Positions 58,801 through 64,000 of a DNA stretch of 64,000 nucleotides are shown here, in pieces. Source of the DNA: Mastigamoeba balamuthi (taxonomy: Eukaryota; Evosea; Mastigamoebida; Mastigamoebidae); NCBI GenBank assembly GCA_902651635.1, contig CACRSC010000054.1, forward strand, positions 440,055 through 504,054, written 5' to 3'. A model generated the notes under the pieces. That model was not told where the DNA came from and did not search any database. It saw only the letters and a list, made by a program, of their open reading frames with translations. Both the position numbers and the translations under genes were made by a program. Numbering within the stretch: position 1 is the first letter of the stretch; the number at the start of each line of letters is the position of its first letter.

Positions 58801-61232
58801 ATAGAGAAGTCAGCTAACTTTCGGTTCCTTTTCGGTAATAAATCAGTGCTTCATAAACGACTTACATCAATTCAGATAATTGTCCCTACAGTATAAACGA
58901 TGCATATCAGGAATTAGCACAGCTTTACTTAAGCAAATTGGATCGAAGTACAGCACTTAGCACCAAAATTCTCTGTAAGCAGCTTGACTTTTTCATATTC
59001 TGAAATCTCTCAGCATCCTGTTTCGGTGTTTCACTGTTACTGCTAAGCATTGTATCCACAGTTCTGTTCAGAATTGCAGTATCACATTCGAGAAAGGATA
59101 GAAAGGGACTTCTTGCTCTGTTCTCCGATCTACCTTCATACGCAGTCACCTTGCTAGTGGACAGCAATCTGCGAAAAAAGCAGGCAGGATCCAGAAGATG
59201 CAGCTATACGTTACAGAGAAGCACAAACTCAAGAACGGTCCTGTCTTCTCTTTCAATGTGGTACACAGTTATCATATTGATTATGATGGGACTTCTGCTG
59301 TCCATTTTCCTCATCGCCTTTCTCTCAATACAAAACTTCACGAAGATAAGTGCAGCACTTACTGCAACTGGAGATATGATGTGGCTTTCAAGGCGGCTTC
59401 ACTGGATGATTGTTGATATTGGCTACTTTGATCTCGCTGGTATTTCTAATGGATCTGCATTCGATGCATCCCCTTTACCACTGTCATGGCCCCATGGACA
59501 GTATAACCTTATTCAACAAGCAAATCAGACCCTTGTTCGACTATTGCACTCCAAGAGAACAGCAATGTCAACATATGGTGGACTCCTGACCATTGGATCT
59601 AACTCTATTCGCTCTCTTCTATACACACAAGCATGCCAAGAGCACCCAGAAGACTATATCTTCATTCATGGGCACACCCATCTAGTGCCAAACTGTGATC
59701 CTGGACTCGATAGTCTTATTCTCCGATATGCCTATGATGTACAGAGATGGCTGCTATTGCCAACTGGAACTCATAACCTCTCTGGACTGCTGTACAAAGA
59801 GATACATGCAGTTGAATTGGGTCAGCTCACTGACTGGCTAGCAGAGGCATTCGATCTTCTGGAGACTGCTCATATTCACAAACTCACTGTGATACAGAGC
59901 AACGTGTCTCTAGTATTTGCGGCCTCGTTTCTAATTGCGATTTCCTTTTATTTGATTGTCGGACCTCTTGTGTCCAGAATGCGTGAAGAGAACATCGAAG
60001 CTGAACTATTTCTTCTCAGTGTTCCTCTGAATCTACTCGAATCAGTCTCGTCTATCAGACAGTACCTGGAGAGTGGACAACACGATTCTGTAACAACAAA
60101 AATGGTTGCTGCTCTGGAGGAATCAAATGTAAGAACGAAGAGTATCCTCGAGGCAGCATCAGATGCAATTGTTGTCATGAATGAGACGGGTACTATCGAA
60201 GTATTCAACTCAGCTGCGGAAAGACTGCTTGGATGGTCCAGTAAGGACATTGTGGGAAAACACATTACTGTTATACTTCCCGATGCAAGAAGTGGTATTG
60301 CATTGTATTTCAATTCACATGCTGGAAACGAAAAAGAGAGCACTGCAATTACTCAGAATGGAGACACACTGCCTGTGGTTGTATCACTTAGCAGAGGCAC
60401 ATATCGGGGAGTAATTACCTATTCAGTATTTGTCCGTGATCTCCGTGAGATCAATAAGTACAAGGAGTTAGTCGCAGAGAATGAACAGCTTCTGCAAAAC
60501 ATGCTCCCAAAATCCATTGCAGCATTGATACAGACTAAGAAGATGGATGGTCAGGGACTCGCTCGGGAGTACCCAAATGTCAGCATCTTGTTCTCAGATA
60601 TTGTTGGCTTTACCAGTTTCGCCTGCCAACAATCAGCCGCCCAACTCGTAACCATTCTGGATAACCTGTTTCGAGGATGGGATGATCTGCTTGACAATCG
60701 CGGAGTCGAGAAGATAAAAACAATGGGTGATGTATGAATACAAAGGTTAGTATTATGACTAACTCGCGAACAGGCTTACATGGCTTGCGTTGGAGCACCA
60801 GTTTCTATTGATAATCATGCTGAAAGAATTGTGGAATTTGCCCTGGACATGGCCTCTGTACTGCAGCGATATAACATGGAGATGCATCAAAACATTCAAA
60901 TTCGGACAGGAATAAACAGTGGCACAGTCATCGGAGGTGTGATCGGAACAAAAAGAATGGTAAGCTCTGACTTGTTTTCCACATAATGCTGAACAAATTA
61001 GGTCTTCGATCTGTGGGGCCCTGTGGTTAACTTGGCCTCAAGAATGGAGAGCACTGGAATTCCTGGAAGGATCCAGGTTACAGAAGACACAGAGAAGCTT
61101 CTGCAAGGGAAATTTGAGTTTGAGGAACGCCGTGGAGTTGAAGTTAAGGGAGAGGGAACACTTACAACCTTCATTCTGATTAGGAAAATTGTTCAGTTGG
61201 AACTCTTATCACACGTATCCCACAGTGACTAG
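55855..61232 (+). CDS. TmcB-like multi-pass PAS / class III nucleotidyl cyclase
   Basis: Twelve exons: 55855-56512, 56548-56815, 56863-57028, 57069-57236, 57290-57757, 57802-58079, 58121-58592, 58633-58834, 58876-58974, 59014-60731, 60774-60959 and 61002-61232. They give 1637 residues in frame. Introns are only 35-53 bp, several with CTAAC/CTGAC-like branch sites. Residues 70-420 are multi-pass membrane sequence; about 420-600 match the half-TPR region of TmcB/TmcC proteins (RAPQVLRAYGHYVAEEEQDF). Further helices lie near 721, 928, 1007 and 1218. A PAS domain is at about 1299-1400 (DAIVVMNETGTIEVFNSAAE) and the cyclase at 1440-1620: ILFSDIVGFT, KIKTMGD|AYMA (intron inside the motif), FDLWGPVVNLASRME. 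All catalytic residues and the ATP-type Lys/Asp pair are present. Likely a membrane-state or redox-regulated adenylyl cyclase. Confidence 0.88.
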
Positions 61233-61640
61233 AATACTCCAAAATGAACTGTATTTGCTGATGTTAGGATTACTTCCCCACCAGGCCACACAACGCAGCC
61301 ACCCTCCCCCCCCCCCCTAGCCCATGCAAAAAATGATCATACTTTCATATATAAATAATACATCAAGGCACTCTTGCAATGCATTTCTTGCAATTCTCTC
61401 TGAGGAAAGCAATTAACAGAGACAGCTTTTATTAATCACTACTACTAGCTGCATGTTCTACCAGCTTTTACAGTACTCGATATGCTAAAGTTCACAACAA
61501 TCACAGAAAAAGACGAAAAATCCAAGCATGTATGAAAGATTCTCTATACGTGCTACATGTACTATATACACAACAAACGTTTTAAACATATTAAGGACTG
61601 AAATTGATATAAATCAATCACCTCTGCTCTGTCTACCGAA
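61233..61640. other. AT-rich 3' flank
   Basis: No gene. A C-rich run lies at about 61304-61318. Confidence 0.6.
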
Positions 61641-62660
61641 TTTTTTTTTGTGTTTAAGGGGGTTTTTCTCCCCCAACTGTGCACTTTTGCACATAATGTG
61701 CATAATGTGCATATGCAAGTATTGCACAATGTTGCGCAAGTGTTGTGCATAATGCACATAATGCACATAATGCGCATCTCATTTTTTTTGCAGTGGCCAG
61801 CTGAGACTTTGAAAAAAGCCAAGGCCATGCTGGCCAAAAAGTGCAGGAAGGAGGTCTCTCCTCACCGTGCCCTCGACCTGATCATGAACCCTGTGCAGCA
61901 TGACCGTGCTGCTGCCAGGGTGGCAGCACGGGAGGCAGATGCAGCAGCTAAGATGGCTGCTGCAGTTGAGGTATGCCCTCTCCCTCCTTCCTCCTCCTGC
62001 CCCTTTCACTGTCCACTCCCTTTGTAACTAACTTAATTATATTGCAGAACAGGGCCCCTGAGGCCCCTGCTAGTGAGCAGGAGCAGCAGGAGCAGCAGGA
62101 GCAGCAGGAGCAGGACGATCAGGACATCAACTGGGCGGACATCAAGCATCTCCAACAGATAGCTTCTGAGGATGTACAGTGCCTCTCTGCACAACATAAG
62201 AGGCACTGCACAGAGCTGCTGAAGTAGCACTGTTTAAACAAATAAACGATTTTTATTTGAATTTCATTGAATTTGGGTGAATTTTCATAGATTGTTATCA
62301 CATTTAGTGATAAATGCGTTTAGTGATTGAATTGCTATTTGATTTATTCGATTTAATCGGTTTTTCACATGTAGCGATTAATGTGCATGTAGTGCATTAA
62401 ATTGATTTTAATTAATGATTATTCACTTCATGCACATATTGTGCATAATGTGCATGTAGCGATACATGTGCAATAATGCAAAAATATCACTATATGCAAA
62501 TCATGCATAACATGTGCATAGAGCTCCTATTGCACAAAATGCTTAAATGCACTACATGCACTAATGTGCTACATGTGCAATATGTGATGAAATAATTTTG
62601 TGCTAAAATAGCACTAATTCAGTACTACATGTGCTAATTTAGTGCTTCAGTGCATAAAAC
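61641..62660. mobile_element. Small element with TGCAC/GTGCA-rich ends
   Basis: Short palindromic arrays of TGCACATAATGTGCA type at about 61675-61775 and 62390-62660 flank a small spliced gene. The ends partly match as inverted repeats. The style resembles the ends of the 10.5-13.7 kb element but with a different unit. No transposase inside, so it may be a non-autonomous or accessory portion. Confidence 0.5.
61794..62227 (+). CDS. Small spliced element protein, coiled-coil-like
   Basis: Exons about 61794-61969 and 62047-62227 with a 77-bp GT...AG intron, phase 0. The first exon enters from an acceptor (TTTTTTTTGCAG), so an upstream exon exists. The protein is Ala/Lys-rich and helical (RAAARVAAREADAAAKMAAA), then has a Gln/Glu repeat (EQEQQEQQEQQEQ) and ends in a charged helix. 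The frame is intact over both exons. Family and function unknown; its position between repeat arrays suggests it belongs to the element. Confidence 0.5.
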
Positions 62661-62733
62661 GCAGTGATGACCACGACATTTTTGTCTAAGGTCGCTGGAA
62701 GCACCACTGAACCTGAGCATTCTCTGTGCATCA

Positions 62734-63186
62734 GTGATTGCACTGTACCTCTTAATGGCCCTGAGACCCAAGAAGAAGGCACAGCTACCATCCTCTGATC
62801 CCAGGGATAAGCTGCTGCTTGTTAGTGGCCATCTCGCAGTTTTCAGAGCATTCATTGAGGGGCATCCCACTTTTTGTGTAGTGCAGCATGTTGAGCCAGT
62901 GGAGCTGGTCCTGGATAATTTGCTTGTCTCTGCATGGGAATCACTTTGCAATACCAGATGGCATATTAAGCAACTGGGGCCACATGCAGTGATATGCCAT
63001 TCCTGCATACTGATGAGCTATAAACCGACTTCTTGCAAGTCACTTATCAGGAGAAGAGATACATTACAGCAGTGGGTAGTAGCCAAGGTGAGTAAGTTTC
63101 TAGTATCATTAACATTCACAGATGCTGATTTCATTCAGCCAGATCAATTCGAAATCTGGCTCGCTTCACACTTGGATTCTCACTGA
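62734..63186 (+). CDS. Unrecognised ORF in the transposon block
   Basis: A frame of about 150 codons with a basic N-terminal part (MALRPKKKAQLPSSDPRDKL) and mixed hydrophobic C-terminal half (TFTDADFIQPDQFEIWLASH). The first in-frame ATG is at about 62755. No family recognised. It lies between the small element and the recombinase fragment. Confidence 0.35.
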   Translation: MIALYLLMALRPKKKAQLPSSDPRDKLLLVSGHLAVFRAFIEGHPTFCVVQHVEPVELVLDNLLVSAWESLCNTRWHIKQLGPHAVICHSCILMSYKPTSCKSLIRRRDTLQQWVVAKVSKFLVSLTFTDADFIQPDQFEIWLASHLDSH

Positions 63187-63311
63187 CACAAAGTGGTAAT
63201 AATATATTACATTGTTGTTTCCATTCGTTTCTCTTCTACATTTTCTGTTTATCTGGGGTCTTTACCAAAAAAGGAAACTAGCAACAAGAAGCTTTTTATT
63301 TGGTTTCTGAC

Positions 63312-63830
63312 TCATTTTTGAGAGTTATTGGGGCCAAGAGTGAAGTGGCAATTGTGGAAGATGCAGTTAGCAAAACCAGATGGAAGAGATGGCATTACTG
63401 CTGAAGCCTCGCTCTTGATGACCAGGAGGGTCTTCTCCTTAACTGGCCTAGTAACATGGCTCTCCTGCTTGATGGGCATCTCCTCCTTGACCGGCACAGG
63501 CACTGGAACAACAGTCTCCTGCTTGGTGCTTCCAGCAATCAGTGTCATCTGGCACAGGCCAGTGGCCAGCAATTGGCAGACGTAGCCCTTGGCAATTAAT
63601 GCACATTTCCAGTTCCCAGCTAACTGGAGCTCAAGCTCAGTTGCGCTGTGGTCTGCCATCCAGGTTGCTCCCATGGCATGGAGCCCGTGCCCCGTGTACT
63701 TCTTCTGGTTCAGGAGGCCGAGCAGTTTCACCACATGGTGTATGACATCACTGATGCTGGCCAGCGACAGCTTCTCCACATGTTGATCACGTTTACGTTC
63801 TGTAGCGGAAGCAACTCCGCTACATGCCGC
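63312..63830 (-). mobile_element. Tyrosine-recombinase C-terminal fragment (Crypton-like or related)
   Basis: Minus-strand frame with GHGLHAMGATWMADHSATEL then LAGNWKCALIAKGYV, the order and spacing of the box-II region of tyrosine recombinases (His, Trp/His, catalytic Tyr). The tail is rich in Val-Pro and Lys-Glu. Upstream, the frame runs straight into the palindrome array, so the catalytic N-terminal part is not adjacent: it was either displaced by the array or lies beyond the window. Cryptons are DNA transposons of this class; DIRS-like elements also carry such an enzyme and cannot be excluded. Confidence 0.55.
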
Positions 63831-64000
63831 TACACAGACCTCTGCTATGCACTGTAGCAGAAGCAGAAAAGCGTAGCGGCATGTAGCGGAAGGTGTGTAG
63901 CGGCATGTAGCGAAGCATGTGTGTAGCAGTGCATAGCAGACCCACATGTAGCAGCACGTAGCAGAGCATGTGTGTAGTGGTGCGTAGCGGACCCACATGT
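63800..64000. repeat. GTAGCG/CGCTAC palindrome array, runs off the window
   Basis: Same style of unit as 36510-36985, with GTAGCGG, GTAGCAG and CATGTAGC variants. Ends next to an inverted, diverged copy of the 39-bp repeat at about 63785-63815. Confidence 0.85.

Overview
The window is nuclear DNA of a eukaryotic microbe. Most genes have spliceosomal introns of 35-340 bp. They encode eukaryote-specific proteins (NatB subunit NAA25, RIO2 kinase, UNC-50, an F-box/cyclin protein, transmembrane class III cyclases, a calponin-homology/ankyrin protein and an RPEL peptide), and there is one nuclear-type tRNA-Asp. Gene density is high, and most genes have G/C at nearly all third codon positions. Together with the TmcB-type cyclase and the ART-TPR and RPEL proteins, this suggests a free-living amoeboid protist, possibly an amoebozoan. 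That placement is inference; no rRNA is present to settle it.

Layout. 1-6.4 kb: a decayed gene, an armadillo-like gene, a second decayed relative of the first, a 54-residue RPEL peptide and non-coding DNA. 6.4-10.2 kb: an intronless ubiquitin-like/ADP-ribosyltransferase protein with 20 TPRs. 10.4-13.7 kb: a decayed DDE transposon with long inverted ends. 13.9-25.2 kb: a compact GC-rich block with NAA25 (-), a membrane protein (+), an LRR protein (-), a propeller-like protein (+), RIOK2 (+) and tRNA-Asp (+). 25.6-32.3 kb: a two-catalytic-domain membrane cyclase (-) and an F-box/cyclin gene (-). 32.3-41.7 kb: an AT-richer transposon graveyard with palindrome arrays. 41.7-61.2 kb: UNC50 (-), a four-enzyme fusion gene (+), a Cache-domain cyclase (-), a CH-ankyrin gene (-) and a TmcB-PAS-cyclase gene (+). 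61.2-64 kb: a second transposon block with a tyrosine-recombinase fragment.

How the genes fit together. Signalling dominates. Three class III cyclases of three architectures lie within 36 kb. Two keep their catalytic residues. The third, the only M1-C1-M2-C2 type, has lost them in both catalytic domains. The most unusual gene (43352-48385) joins two Gfo/Idh/MocA oxidoreductase modules, an inositol-polyphosphate-kinase module and a histidine phosphatase. The first three modules have substitutions at key residues and the phosphatase looks intact, which suggests an inositol-linked phosphatase with built-in sensing or docking modules.

I tested the gene models by summing exon lengths. The CH-ankyrin (716 aa), two-domain cyclase (1180), F-box/cyclin (430), UNC50 (250), fusion (1161), Cache cyclase (773) and TmcB cyclase (1637) models all close in frame. 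NAA25 and RIOK2 each need one small indel. Some introns begin with GC rather than GT. The fusion gene contains an 805-N gap flanked by identical 320-bp copies, almost certainly an assembly artefact.
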